The notes below the pieces were generated by a model. The model saw nothing but the letters and a program-made list of their open reading frames with translations. It was not told the DNA's origin and searched no databases. Below, piece by piece: positions 36,249 to 44,134 of a DNA stretch of 54,233 nt (position 1 is its first letter; each line of letters starts with the position of its first letter). The stretch comes from Bacilli bacterium PM5-9 (GTDB lineage Bacteria; Bacillota_I; Bacilli_A; JAJDGJ01). Made by a program: the position numbers and the translations under genes. The stretch is taken from contig JARXZD010000009.1 of NCBI GenBank assembly GCA_029893765.1, forward strand, positions 1 through 54,233, in the 5' to 3' direction.

Positions 36249-36277
36249 ATTTTACTATTTTTACACATGCGTGTCAA
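36249..36277 (-). promoter_or_regulatory. Promoter of the attenuated aminotransferase/YkvI operon
   Basis: Minus-strand TTGACA (36277-36272), a 17-base spacer and TAAAAT (36254-36249), about 30 bases before the leader peptide. The 36280-36430 stretch shows nothing else beyond AT-rich DNA. Confidence 0.8.
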
Positions 36278-36431
36278 TAACTTTTTTTATTTTTTTTGTT
36301 TTACTGGTAACTTTAATTAAAAAATAGTGTATTTTTTCAAAAAAAATCGTTCTTTATAGAGTAAATCAATAGAAAATAAATAGTTTTTTATAAAAACACT
36401 TTATTATCATTAATTGCATTTTTCTATAAAA

Positions 36432-36460
36432 TTGACTATAAAAATAAATATTGTTAAAAT
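36432..36460 (+). promoter_or_regulatory. Promoter of the secreted amidase gene
   Basis: TTGACT, a 17-base spacer and TAAAAT, about 40 bases before the ATG. Confidence 0.6.
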
Positions 36461-36497
36461 GATTGTAGTGAAGTTTTAAAAAAATGGAGATGATTTT

Positions 36498-37868
36498 ATG
36501 AAAAAAAGTTTTTTTAGTTTAATAGTTTTTAGCATACTTACAAGTATAAATATAAATGCAAGTAACATATATGAGCCAATAGGAAAAAATGTTGATTTTG
36601 AAACACATAATAAAATTAAATATGGAGATCCCAATTTTATTAAAGTAAAAAGCACTATCACAAATGATGAAATTATTGAATATGCAAAAGCACCTAGTGA
36701 TATTAAATATCAATATAATAGATTAGCTAAAATTACTAATACATATAAATATATGCGTTATAATACTTCTAATCTTAGCCCAAAAGGAGTTGTAGTCCAT
36801 GCTACTGCTGGTGGTGCAAAAGATAATATCAACAATGAAATTAGTTATATGAGTAATAATTGGAAAAATGCCTTTGTTCACAATTTTAGTGATGATGATG
36901 AAATCATTGAGGTTCATAATCCACAATATGCAGCTTGGGGAGCTGGAACTAAAGCAAACCCTTATTATATTCATACTGAATTAGTTGAAACATCAAACCG
37001 CAATTTATTTATGAAAAGTATCAATAATCAAGCATACTATGTTGCAATAAAACTACATCAATTCAATCTTAAACCATCTCGTGCCACTAGTAAAAAAACA
37101 GGTACTGTTTGGTTTCATAGTGAAGTTACAAAATATTTAGGTGGTACTAATCACTCTGATCCTACTGGATATTATTCTTCACATGGTTATTCATTATCAA
37201 AATTTTATAATTTAGTTGTTTATCACTATAATAACATTACTAATGAGTGGACTACTAATACAATAAATACTGATGATTCTAAGACAGTAGAAACTTACTA
37301 TCAAGATATATTAAGAGAAAAAACAATTTATTCTTATGATGAATCAAAAAATGTAATCAAAAAAAATGTATCTTATTATTCTACTAAAAGCAAGCTTCTA
37401 CTAAATAGAATATATCAATACATTGATAATAATATTTCAAATGTTAATGAAGTTCACTATCATGAAAAAGGTTACAGAATTAGTTATGTTAGTAAAACAT
37501 ATCAAAACAAAATAATTACCTATAAACAAACAAATGAATATGATGCAAAGGGTAAATTAAAATCAGTTATTCGTTATTATCGCTCTAGCAATAATAAATT
37601 AACTAGAAAATATCGTATTAACTACAAAACGAATAGCCACAAAAAAAATTATATAAACTATTTATATACAAATGGCAAGGTACGATTAAGATATGAATAT
37701 ATTTATAATAATCAAAGTAAATTAGTTAGTAAAAAGTCACTTGGAAATGCCTATCGATATAAAACAATTTATAAAAATGGGGTTGCAAAAAAGACTTATC
37801 GACTTAAATATAAAAGTAATGGAAAAAAAGGCAAATCAATTGTTGTAAGAAAAAGAACAGGATTTTAA
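36498..37868 (+). CDS. Secreted N-acetylmuramoyl-L-alanine amidase with Tyr-rich repeat tail
   Basis: Encodes 456 residues. A signal peptide (MKKSFFSLIVFSILTSININA) is followed by a linker and an Amidase_2/PGRP domain at about 75-255. Zinc-site candidates are His101 (GVVVHATAGG), His219 and Asp221 (GGTNHSDPTGYY), with Glu161 (IHTELVE) near the active site. It would cleave the MurNAc-L-Ala bond of peptidoglycan. Residues about 280-456 are basic YD-like repeats (YNNQSKLVSKKSLGNAYRYK, KYKSNGKKGK), the same type as in the mobile-element CAP protein, probably wall-binding. GGAGATGA precedes the ATG. Confidence 0.85.
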   Translation: MKKSFFSLIVFSILTSININASNIYEPIGKNVDFETHNKIKYGDPNFIKVKSTITNDEIIEYAKAPSDIKYQYNRLAKITNTYKYMRYNTSNLSPKGVVVHATAGGAKDNINNEISYMSNNWKNAFVHNFSDDDEIIEVHNPQYAAWGAGTKANPYYIHTELVETSNRNLFMKSINNQAYYVAIKLHQFNLKPSRATSKKTGTVWFHSEVTKYLGGTNHSDPTGYYSSHGYSLSKFYNLVVYHYNNITNEWTTNTINTDDSKTVETYYQDILREKTIYSYDESKNVIKKNVSYYSTKSKLLLNRIYQYIDNNISNVNEVHYHEKGYRISYVSKTYQNKIITYKQTNEYDAKGKLKSVIRYYRSSNNKLTRKYRINYKTNSHKKNYINYLYTNGKVRLRYEYIYNNQSKLVSKKSLGNAYRYKTIYKNGVAKKTYRLKYKSNGKKGKSIVVRKRTGF

Positions 37869-37880
37869 TAAGTTTATATA

Positions 37881-37912
37881 GAAGAAAGTTTTTTAGATAA
37901 CTTTCTTCTTTT
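37881..37912 (+). terminator. Amidase gene terminator
   Basis: GAAGAAAGTT (37881-37890) pairs with AACTTTCTTC (37899-37908), then T. Confidence 0.85.
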
Positions 37913-37964
37913 ATTTATCCATGTAATACTTTATGTTACAATAGATAAGAAAGGAAGTGATCCA

Positions 37965-39164
37965 GTGTCAACAATTAAAAAGTATTCATTTGTATTTCTA
38001 TTTTTCGCAATTATTTTAACAAGCGCATTACTAAGATCAACGATAGTTGTGGTTGGTCCAATAAGTGATATTTTAATAGCTGATTTAAGTATTTCAGCAA
38101 CTAGTTTTGGTTTAATTACAACTATTCCATTAATTGTCTTTGCGATTAGTTCAGCAATGATTCCATTTATCGCTAGCAAAAGAGGCTTAATAAATACTTT
38201 AATTTTTGGTCTTATTTTAATAATTGCTGGTTGTTTATTAAGGTCAATTAATATTTATGGAGTATTACTGCTTGGAACAATTTTATTAGGTTTTGGTATC
38301 TCAATTGGAAATGTTTTAATACCTGCAATAATAAAAGAAAATGCTCAAGAACATAAAGCAATTTTTACAAGCTCATATTTATGTATGCAAAATATAAGTG
38401 CATCATTAGCATCAGGGTTAGCAATCTATATCACACTAAAGATTTCATGGTCATTTGCATTGGCAGTTTGGATTATTCCTGCAATAATTGCACTTATTTT
38501 ATGGTTAACATTTAAAAAGACAACTTTGCCTCAAACAACAAGCACTGTAAATCTAACACCATTATCATGGAAAATGATTAAATCATTATTAAAATCACCA
38601 TATGCATGGAGTTTAACATTTATTATGGCATTACAATCTGTTCTTTATTATACGAATGTTACATGGTTACCAACTATCGCAAGTGAGAATGGTTTTTCTC
38701 AAAGTTTTATTAGTTTTTTAATGATTTCATTTCAATTAATTCCATTACCTGGTCTATTTCTTGTTCCTATTTTAATTAAAAAATTAAAACAAGATAGCTA
38801 TTTATTAATTGCTTCAAGTTTAATTATTGTAGTTGGTATTTTAATGATTATGTTTAGATATGAGATAAGCATGTTTTATATAGCAACTTTATTAATTTCA
38901 TTAGGAACTGGTTCTTGTTTTGCATGGGTAGTTGCTTTAATTACTAATAAATCAAAGGATGGCCAACAAGCAACAAACTTGTCTGCAATGTCTCAAACTG
39001 TTGGATATTCTTTAGCAGCTATTGGTCCACTATTAGGTGGAATGTTAGTAGATATTACAAATGATTCTCGTATGATTTTATACTTTATTTTAGCTTCTGG
39101 TACTTTAATACTTTTAACAAGTATCTATATCTATTTTAAAAGAGATACTTTAAGTTTTGAATAA
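37965..39164 (+). CDS. MFS transporter, CynX/NimT-like
   Basis: Major-facilitator protein of 399 aa and 12 helices. The N-terminal half (LRSTIVVVGPISDILIADLSISATSFGLITTIPLIVFAISSAMIPFIASKRG) is characteristic of the CynX/YycB/NimT group, whose members move cyanate or nitroimidazole-like compounds. The C-terminal half has NLSAMSQTVGYSLAAIGPLLGGMLVDIT. The substrate is not predictable. The start is GTG at 37965 after AAGGAAGTGATCCA. It is flanked by terminators, so monocistronic. Confidence 0.85.
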   Translation: MSTIKKYSFVFLFFAIILTSALLRSTIVVVGPISDILIADLSISATSFGLITTIPLIVFAISSAMIPFIASKRGLINTLIFGLILIIAGCLLRSINIYGVLLLGTILLGFGISIGNVLIPAIIKENAQEHKAIFTSSYLCMQNISASLASGLAIYITLKISWSFALAVWIIPAIIALILWLTFKKTTLPQTTSTVNLTPLSWKMIKSLLKSPYAWSLTFIMALQSVLYYTNVTWLPTIASENGFSQSFISFLMISFQLIPLPGLFLVPILIKKLKQDSYLLIASSLIIVVGILMIMFRYEISMFYIATLLISLGTGSCFAWVVALITNKSKDGQQATNLSAMSQTVGYSLAAIGPLLGGMLVDITNDSRMILYFILASGTLILLTSIYIYFKRDTLSFE

Positions 39165-39184
39165 TATTAATAATAAAAAAAATA

Positions 39185-39228
39185 GGATCCAATGTTTAAT
39201 CAATATGATTATCTTGGATCTTTTTTTA
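39185..39228. terminator. Terminator between MFS and response-regulator genes
   Basis: GATCCAA (39186-39192) pairs with TTGGATC (39214-39220) over a 21-base loop, followed by seven T; A-rich on the other side. Confidence 0.65.
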
Positions 39229-39233
39229 TTAAA

Positions 39234-39911
39234 TTATTCTAACCAACGATAGCCTAATCCTCTAACTGATTTAATACTTTTCAAATTTAATTTTTTTCTT
39301 AATTCTTTAATAAAAGCATCAACTTTTCTTAAATTACCATCTCTACTCTCACGCCAAACATTTTCAATTATTTCTTCTCTTGTTAGAAGCTTATTTTTGT
39401 TCTCCAAAAATAAAACTAACAAATCAAACTCTAATTGTGTAACATGAATTGCCTCAGAATTATGATATATCATTTTTTTATCATAATTAATTTTAATTTT
39501 TTCTGCTTGAGACATTAAATCACAATCGCTGTAATCATCAAAAGATACATTTTTATTATTAAGTAAAAACATTAAACGTTGCATTGTTAGTTTAATATCT
39601 ATTCTTTTACAAATAAATTCTTTAATGTTAGAACTTAAAAAATTTTGTAAGTTAACAGAACTAAAACAATCTTCTAATGAAACCATTATTATTGAATTAT
39701 CTATTTTATGAATTATTTCAGCAATCTGAGTTACACTAACACTACCATATTCATGATCACAAATTACCACATCAATGTTACTTGAAGATATCATATCATT
39801 ACACTCTTTAATTGAATTACAACTTTTAATATTTATTTCATTATTTTCAAAATAATAAAGCATTAATTCTATATAATCAGTATCTTTAGATAGTAATAAA
39901 ATATTTGGCAT
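39234..39911 (-). CDS. Orphan OmpR/PhoB-type response regulator
   Basis: Encodes 225 residues: a receiver domain (about 1-115) with likely phospho-acceptor Asp52 (DVVICDHEYG), and a winged-helix DNA-binding domain (about 130-225) with LTREEIIENVWRE and KVDAFIKELRKKLNLKSIKSVRGLGYRW. The receiver is somewhat divergent: the usual N-terminal acidic pair is reduced to KDTD and the KP motif to CKR, so phosphorylation may be weak or absent. No histidine kinase gene is near. Targets are unknown. Confidence 0.85.
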   Translation of the reverse strand: MPNILLLSKDTDYIELMLYYFENNEINIKSCNSIKECNDMISSSNIDVVICDHEYGSVSVTQIAEIIHKIDNSIIMVSLEDCFSSVNLQNFLSSNIKEFICKRIDIKLTMQRLMFLLNNKNVSFDDYSDCDLMSQAEKIKINYDKKMIYHNSEAIHVTQLEFDLLVLFLENKNKLLTREEIIENVWRESRDGNLRKVDAFIKELRKKLNLKSIKSVRGLGYRWLE

Positions 39912-40111
39912 TTTAAAAACCTCACTTTTTTAAAATTTTTATAAAAACATTCTTAACTATTTCTTACTTAATTATAACAATTCATCAACAAATAGTCTAC
40001 TTTTTTTTCGACAATTAGTAAATATTATTTATATAATATATATTCTATAAATAAATTTTTTACTAAAATATTAATTTTAAATGACTCATATATCAACATT
40101 AGAGCATAAAA

Positions 40112-40145
40112 AAACTTATTAAATTACTTTAATAAGCTTTTCATA
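40112..40145 (-). terminator. Terminator of the mntP gene
   Basis: CTTATTAAA and TTTAATAAG form a stem that on the minus strand ends in seven T. The 39912-40111 stretch shows no gene. Confidence 0.7.
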
Positions 40146-40150
40146 AATAT

Positions 40151-40708
40151 TTAACCTAAAAGATTTAGGTGTTCTACTAAAATCTTAATTCCAATAAAAA
40201 TTAAAATAATTCCCCCAAGAAGTTCTGACTTGTTTTTATATTTATCTCCAACGCTAGCACCTATCTTTATTCCAATAATTGATAAAATAAAAGTTATAAC
40301 ACCAATATAAATACATGCACTAATAATATTGACATTTAAAAAGGCAAAGGATACTCCGATTGCTAAAGCATCAATACTGGTTGCTAGTCCAAGAATAAGT
40401 AACCTTGTTATATCAATTATTTCGATATCTTCATCACTTTTAAAACTTTCATAAATCATTTTTAAACCAATGATTGCTAGCAAAGTAAAAGCAACCCAAT
40501 GATCATAATCATTAATTATATTTTTAAATTGAATACCAAACAAATAACCTAACAATGGCATCAAAGCCTGAAATATACCAAATATCCCACTAATAATTAG
40601 TGCTCTTTTCATAAAATTATTTTTCAAATGTATTCCTTGAGTAATCGAAACAGCAAATGCATCCATTGCAAGTCCGATTGATAAAATAATTAGCCCTATA
40701 ACACTCAC
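40151..40708 (-). CDS. mntP: Putative manganese efflux pump MntP
   Basis: Six-helix protein of 185 aa made of two inverted repeats. GLAMDAFAVSITQG (about residues 13-26) and GLATSIDALAIGVSFAF (about 107-123) are the paired MntP motifs with the Asp residues required for Mn2+ export. MntP genes often follow a yybP-ykoY manganese riboswitch, but the ~100 bases upstream show no such structure. The start is GTG at 40708 after GGGGGAATACAA. Confidence 0.88.
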   Translation of the reverse strand: MSVIGLIILSIGLAMDAFAVSITQGIHLKNNFMKRALIISGIFGIFQALMPLLGYLFGIQFKNIINDYDHWVAFTLLAIIGLKMIYESFKSDEDIEIIDITRLLILGLATSIDALAIGVSFAFLNVNIISACIYIGVITFILSIIGIKIGASVGDKYKNKSELLGGIILIFIGIKILVEHLNLLG

Positions 40709-40785
40709 TTGTATTCCCCCATATAAACAAAACCTTACTAGATTATATCACTTTTGAATAAGTAGATAAAGAATGTAGGAATTAA

Positions 40786-40808
40786 AAAACAGCATTCCTG
40801 CTGTTTCT
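40786..40808 (-). terminator. Terminator after the YtxH-like gene
   Basis: AAACAGCA and TGCTGTTT around TTCC. On the minus strand the stem is followed by TTTTTT. Confidence 0.8.
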
Positions 40809-40809
40809 C

Positions 40810-41094
40810 TTATTCTACTTCATCTATTGCTTCTTCTACATTAGCAACTATTTCATCTTTCAATTCAACAAACTCATTTTTTATTTTATCTGTTTTTTCA
40901 TAAAACGATTCTTCTAATCCATCAAAGTCATCTTCAATTTCTGTTTTTATATCACTAATTCTACCTTTGATATATTCTGTTTTATCTAAAAAACCATCTT
41001 TAATATCATCAATAGTATCGCTACCTTTTTTTGGAGCTAATAAAATTCCTGCAACAATTCCAACTCCAAAAATTAATAATTTATCAATTTTCAT
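40810..41094 (-). CDS. YtxH-like protein
   Basis: Encodes 94 residues. The N-terminal hydrophobic segment with GVGIVAGILLAPKKGSDT is the YtxH signature. The rest is a strongly acidic amphipathic coiled coil (KTEIEDDFDGLEESFYEKTDKIKNEF). In bacilli such proteins belong to a general-stress operon with a DUF948 protein, as here (the partner ends 4 bases upstream). Function is poorly known. AAGGAGAATAAAAG precedes the ATG. Confidence 0.8.
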   Translation of the reverse strand: MKIDKLLIFGVGIVAGILLAPKKGSDTIDDIKDGFLDKTEYIKGRISDIKTEIEDDFDGLEESFYEKTDKIKNEFVELKDEIVANVEEAIDEVE

Positions 41095-41097
41095 CTT

Positions 41098-41370
41098 TTA
41101 TTCTCCTTCCTTTTTTGTTGAAGCAGTTTCTTTAAATGACTTAAAAAAATCTGCTAAACTTACAAATGATTTTTTGAAATTAACAATCGTATCAATTAAA
41201 TTATCTACAACTTTTAATCTTTTTGAAATATCATCTGCAATATCATCAAACTTCTTAATTGTTTGTGCTGAGTTGTTAAATAAAATAGCCAAAAATATTA
41301 ATGCAACAATTCCAGCAATAGGTAAAATAATATAAATCAATAAATAACTAAGTATTGATAAAAATTCCAT
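41098..41370 (-). CDS. DUF948-like (YtxG-type) membrane protein
   Basis: Encodes 90 residues with one N-terminal membrane helix (about 8-30) followed by a helical region (FDDIADDISKRLKVVDNLIDTIVNFKKSF) as in DUF948 proteins. It is paired with the YtxH-like gene in one transcription unit, the arrangement of the ytxGH stress genes. Probably an envelope-associated stress protein. AGAGGTGGAGAGTT precedes the ATG. Confidence 0.7.
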   Translation of the reverse strand: MEFLSILSYLLIYIILPIAGIVALIFLAILFNNSAQTIKKFDDIADDISKRLKVVDNLIDTIVNFKKSFVSLADFFKSFKETASTKKEGE

Positions 41371-41516
41371 AACTCTCCACCTCTTTTGTGTTTATGTATG
41401 TTCAATTATTATATCATATAATAATTATTAATGATAATAGTACAAATAATATTAACAATTGATATTAAGATATGCTATAATATTACTGTTAAAAAATAAA
41501 AAAAGGAGCACAATAC

Positions 41517-42206
41517 ATGGAACAAATTTATAGTGGTAAAACAAAAGATGTCTTTTTATTAGATGATGGTAATTACTTATTAAAGTTTAAAGATGATGTT
41601 ACAGGTGAAAATGGAGTTTTTGATCCTGGTTCGAATAGTATTGGATTAACGATTGAGGGAATTGGAAATAAAGGGCTTCGTTTAACAACTTTATTTTTTG
41701 AATATTTAAATGAAAACGGAATTAAAACTCATTTCATTGAAAGTGATTTTGAAAATACAACAATGAAAGTAAAACCAGCATCAGTTTTTGGTAAAGGTTT
41801 AGAAGTTATTTGTCGTAGTAAAGCAACTGGAAGTTTTATGAGAAGATATGGTGAATATGCAACAGAAGGAATGGATTTAAATCACTTTGTTGAAATAACT
41901 TTAAAAGATGATGATAGATTGGATCCACCTATTAATAAAGAAGCATTAAATGTTTTAAACATCTTATCAAATGATGAATATGAAGTATTAGTAAAACAAA
42001 CTAAAGATTTAACTAAATTAGTTGAAAAAAAATTAGCTGAATTCGATATTGTTTTATATGATATAAAATTTGAATTTGGTCGTGATAAAAAAACAAATGA
42101 AATAATTTTAATTGATGAAATCTCAGGTGGAAATATGAGAGCATATAAAGATAATGAAATTCTTGAACCAATGACATTAGGAGACATTGTTTTAGGTCTT
42201 ATATAA
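41517..42206 (+). CDS. purC: Phosphoribosylaminoimidazole-succinocarboxamide synthase
   Basis: Purine synthesis step joining CAIR and aspartate with ATP to form SAICAR. QIYSGKTKDVFLLDDGNYLLKFKDDVTGENG is the N-terminal ATP-binding lobe, LEVICRSKATGSFMRRYG a central block, and LYDIKFEFGRDK...ILIDEISGGNMRAYK the metal/ATP site. At 229 aa it is near the usual length. It stands alone, away from other pur genes, with its own GGAGCACAATAC site. Confidence 0.9.
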   Translation: MEQIYSGKTKDVFLLDDGNYLLKFKDDVTGENGVFDPGSNSIGLTIEGIGNKGLRLTTLFFEYLNENGIKTHFIESDFENTTMKVKPASVFGKGLEVICRSKATGSFMRRYGEYATEGMDLNHFVEITLKDDDRLDPPINKEALNVLNILSNDEYEVLVKQTKDLTKLVEKKLAEFDIVLYDIKFEFGRDKKTNEIILIDEISGGNMRAYKDNEILEPMTLGDIVLGLI

Positions 42207-42208
42207 AA

Positions 42209-42246
42209 AGAAACAACAGCCATGAATGGTTGTTGTTTCTTCTTTT
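42209..42246 (+). terminator. purC terminator
   Basis: AGAAACAACA (42209-42218) pairs with TGTTGTTTCT (42231-42240), then T-rich. Confidence 0.85.
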
Positions 42247-42295
42247 GTTGTATAATTCTCAAATTATTACTATTCATTTCTACCATAAACATTAT

Positions 42296-42664
42296 CTATA
42301 AATAAACAAAGGATTGTGGTGCAAAATTTATTCCATATTCACTTAATGGAATTTTTTTGTCATATTTTATTATTTTATCTAACTTATACGCTATTGCTAT
42401 ACTTTTATTTTTAAAATATTTAAAAAAGAATTCCTCATTTACTCCACCCTCATGTCTAGTTATACTCCATAAATCATTGGGAGATTCAGATAAAATATCT
42501 GTTACTGCAGCCTCTCCTACAACTGCTGACACAGGTGCCGTGCAATAGATTATTATTTTATCTGGCTTATATTTTGCTTTAATTTTTCTGAATTCATATA
42601 TTTTCTCACCTGAAAAAATTTTATTCACATATTCTGGATTAATCGATATAAGTATTTTGCACAT
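42296..42664 (-). CDS. ASCH-domain protein (cassette gene 3)
   Basis: Encodes 122 residues, all one ASCH/PUA-like domain. ILISINPEYVNKIFSGEKIYEFRK contains the G-x-K-x-x-E-x-R motif that defines ASCH proteins; VVGEAAVTDILSESPNDLW continues the barrel. ASCH proteins bind RNA or nucleosides, and E. coli YqfB of this fold hydrolyses N4-acetylcytidine. The gene starts within the end of the GNAT gene (ATG 42664 after GAGTGG), so the two are translationally coupled. Confidence 0.8.
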   Translation of the reverse strand: MCKILISINPEYVNKIFSGEKIYEFRKIKAKYKPDKIIIYCTAPVSAVVGEAAVTDILSESPNDLWSITRHEGGVNEEFFFKYFKNKSIAIAYKLDKIIKYDKKIPLSEYGINFAPQSFVYL

Positions 42665-43724
42665 TTTTACCACTCAATTCTATAATTTTTTTTAAATCAT
42701 TAAAAACATAATTACGGCTATATGGATGACTACCTTTTGAAGACCATAAATTATTCTCTATAAGTTTTTGATATGTTACATTATTACCCTCACCAAGAGC
42801 AAAACAATATAACATGTTTATTATTATTAAATTTTTGCTTTTATTGTAATATTCATCAATCTTTTCATCAGCTAAAGTTGTTTTATTTCTTAATTTTAAC
42901 TTAAAATTATTTAGCGTCATAAAAAATTTATTGTTATCTTTTACCTTTTCTGTATTTATAATTGCACAAAACCCTGTAACACATGACTTGTGTCGCTTTG
43001 GCTCATCGTTTGATTGTCTATAAATTATTCCGAAATCCCCTTTTTTTAATTCCAATAATGTTTTAGACTCACTCACAAATGTTTTCACGATACCATTTCT
43101 TACGTCAGAAGGGAAAATATTTGCTTTTGTGTTCTTTAGTATAGAGTTAGGAAATAAATTATCGTGATACTCTTCATTAATCAAAATCATTTTTCCTTTT
43201 CTTTTTCTATTGATATATGGAAAGGATTTATATGGGTCATCAAAATCAATATCAGTTTTCAGCTTCATATAAACTAATTCTCCACCACTATTCTTGAGTT
43301 CTCCTTTTAATAGAAATCCATATCTTTCTAGCATTCCAATTAATTCTTTTTGCTTAGGAAATGTTGTAACATATATGCTATTGCATCGCTTATTATTTGA
43401 CCATTCTTTTAGTGCAACACCTAATAAACCCTCGCCAAATCGTCTTCCTCTAATAACATCATTGGTCTTGAAAGTACCAATTTTCATTCTTGTAGGATCC
43501 GCATCTATATTAGTGCCATTCTCAAATTCTATAACTTCATCCTCATCAAACTTAATATACATAAAACCTTCAATTAAACCGTTTTCGTCAATTATATATG
43601 CACTTTCTTCTGATTTACTTTTAAACCAATTTTCAAATCCTTCATAATCATTTTTTAGGCTATTAAAAAATATATCGTTTAAATCACATTCTTTAAATTT
43701 CTTTTTTTTAATTCCTTCAATCAA
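42639..43724 (-). CDS. GNAT acetyltransferase fused to a PUA-like C-terminal region (cassette gene 2)
   Basis: Encodes 361 residues. The first ~155 form a GNAT domain: the acetyl-CoA loop is VIRGRRFGEGLLGVALKEW, then YVTTFPKQKELIGMLERYGFLLKGE. Residues about 175-290 are strand-rich (EEYHDNLFPNSILKN, VKTFVSESKTLLELKKGDFGIIYRQ, KSCVTGFCAIIN), suggesting an EVE/PUA-like nucleic-acid-binding fold. A helical tail with TYQKLIENNLWSSKGSHPYSR follows. The TTG start overlaps the antitoxin-like gene's TGA and lies 6 bases after GGAG. The setting suggests a toxin or RNA-modifying role, not shown. Confidence 0.7.
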   Translation of the reverse strand: MIEGIKKKKFKECDLNDIFFNSLKNDYEGFENWFKSKSEESAYIIDENGLIEGFMYIKFDEDEVIEFENGTNIDADPTRMKIGTFKTNDVIRGRRFGEGLLGVALKEWSNNKRCNSIYVTTFPKQKELIGMLERYGFLLKGELKNSGGELVYMKLKTDIDFDDPYKSFPYINRKRKGKMILINEEYHDNLFPNSILKNTKANIFPSDVRNGIVKTFVSESKTLLELKKGDFGIIYRQSNDEPKRHKSCVTGFCAIINTEKVKDNNKFFMTLNNFKLKLRNKTTLADEKIDEYYNKSKNLIIINMLYCFALGEGNNVTYQKLIENNLWSSKGSHPYSRNYVFNDLKKIIELSGKNVQNTYID

Positions 43725-43941
43725 TTAATTCTCCTCCAAATTCACATTTACTTAAAACTAATTGTTTAATATTTTCATTTGATAAACCCAATGACATTAT
43801 TTCATCCTCAATATTAATAATTAAAAATCTAGGTTTATTATTTTTTAGTATAATAGCTTTTCCCTCTTTTTCAAGTTTTTTTGCCACCTTACTAAAATTT
43901 TGATTAGCTTCACTCATAGAGCATAATGAAATATTATTCAT
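43717..43941 (-). CDS. Phd/YefM-like antitoxin (cassette gene 1)
   Basis: Encodes 74 residues. SMSEANQNFSKVAKKLEKEGKAIILKNNKPRFLIINIED is a Phd/YefM fold: a DNA-binding N-terminal half with the strand motif KPRFLIIN. The short C-terminal tail (about 50-74) would be the toxin-neutralising segment. It leads the three-gene unit, as antitoxins usually do, and its stop overlaps the next start. GAGGTGAATGT precedes the ATG, and TATAAT lies at about 43963-43968. Confidence 0.8.
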   Translation of the reverse strand: MNNISLCSMSEANQNFSKVAKKLEKEGKAIILKNNKPRFLIINIEDEIMSLGLSNENIKQLVLSKCEFGGELID

Positions 43942-44084
43942 ACATTCACCTCACTTGTAAATATTATACCAAAAATATAGGATATATTCAACCTAGATTA
44001 TGAAACACATTTATATATTCTAACTTAATATATCAACTATTATTACATTATAATTGTCAAACTACTTTTTTAACATTATAAGTA

Positions 44085-44118
44085 AAAAGAAAGGAACTCA
44101 GTTTCCTTTCTTTTAGCG
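44085..44118. terminator. Terminator near the P-type ATPase gene end
   Basis: AAAAGAAAGGAA (44085-44096) pairs with TTCCTTTCTTTT (44103-44114), A/T tracts on both sides. Confidence 0.75.
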
Positions 44119-44134
44119 GATTTAATATTAGCTT

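Noticed and set aside
40709-40800. Possible manganese (yybP-ykoY) riboswitch before mntP
   Set aside because: The short upstream region shows no matching helices or conserved loops.
41882-42292. Antisense open frame over the purC 3' end
   Set aside because: A shadow of purC and its terminator; composition and lack of a binding site argue against a gene.
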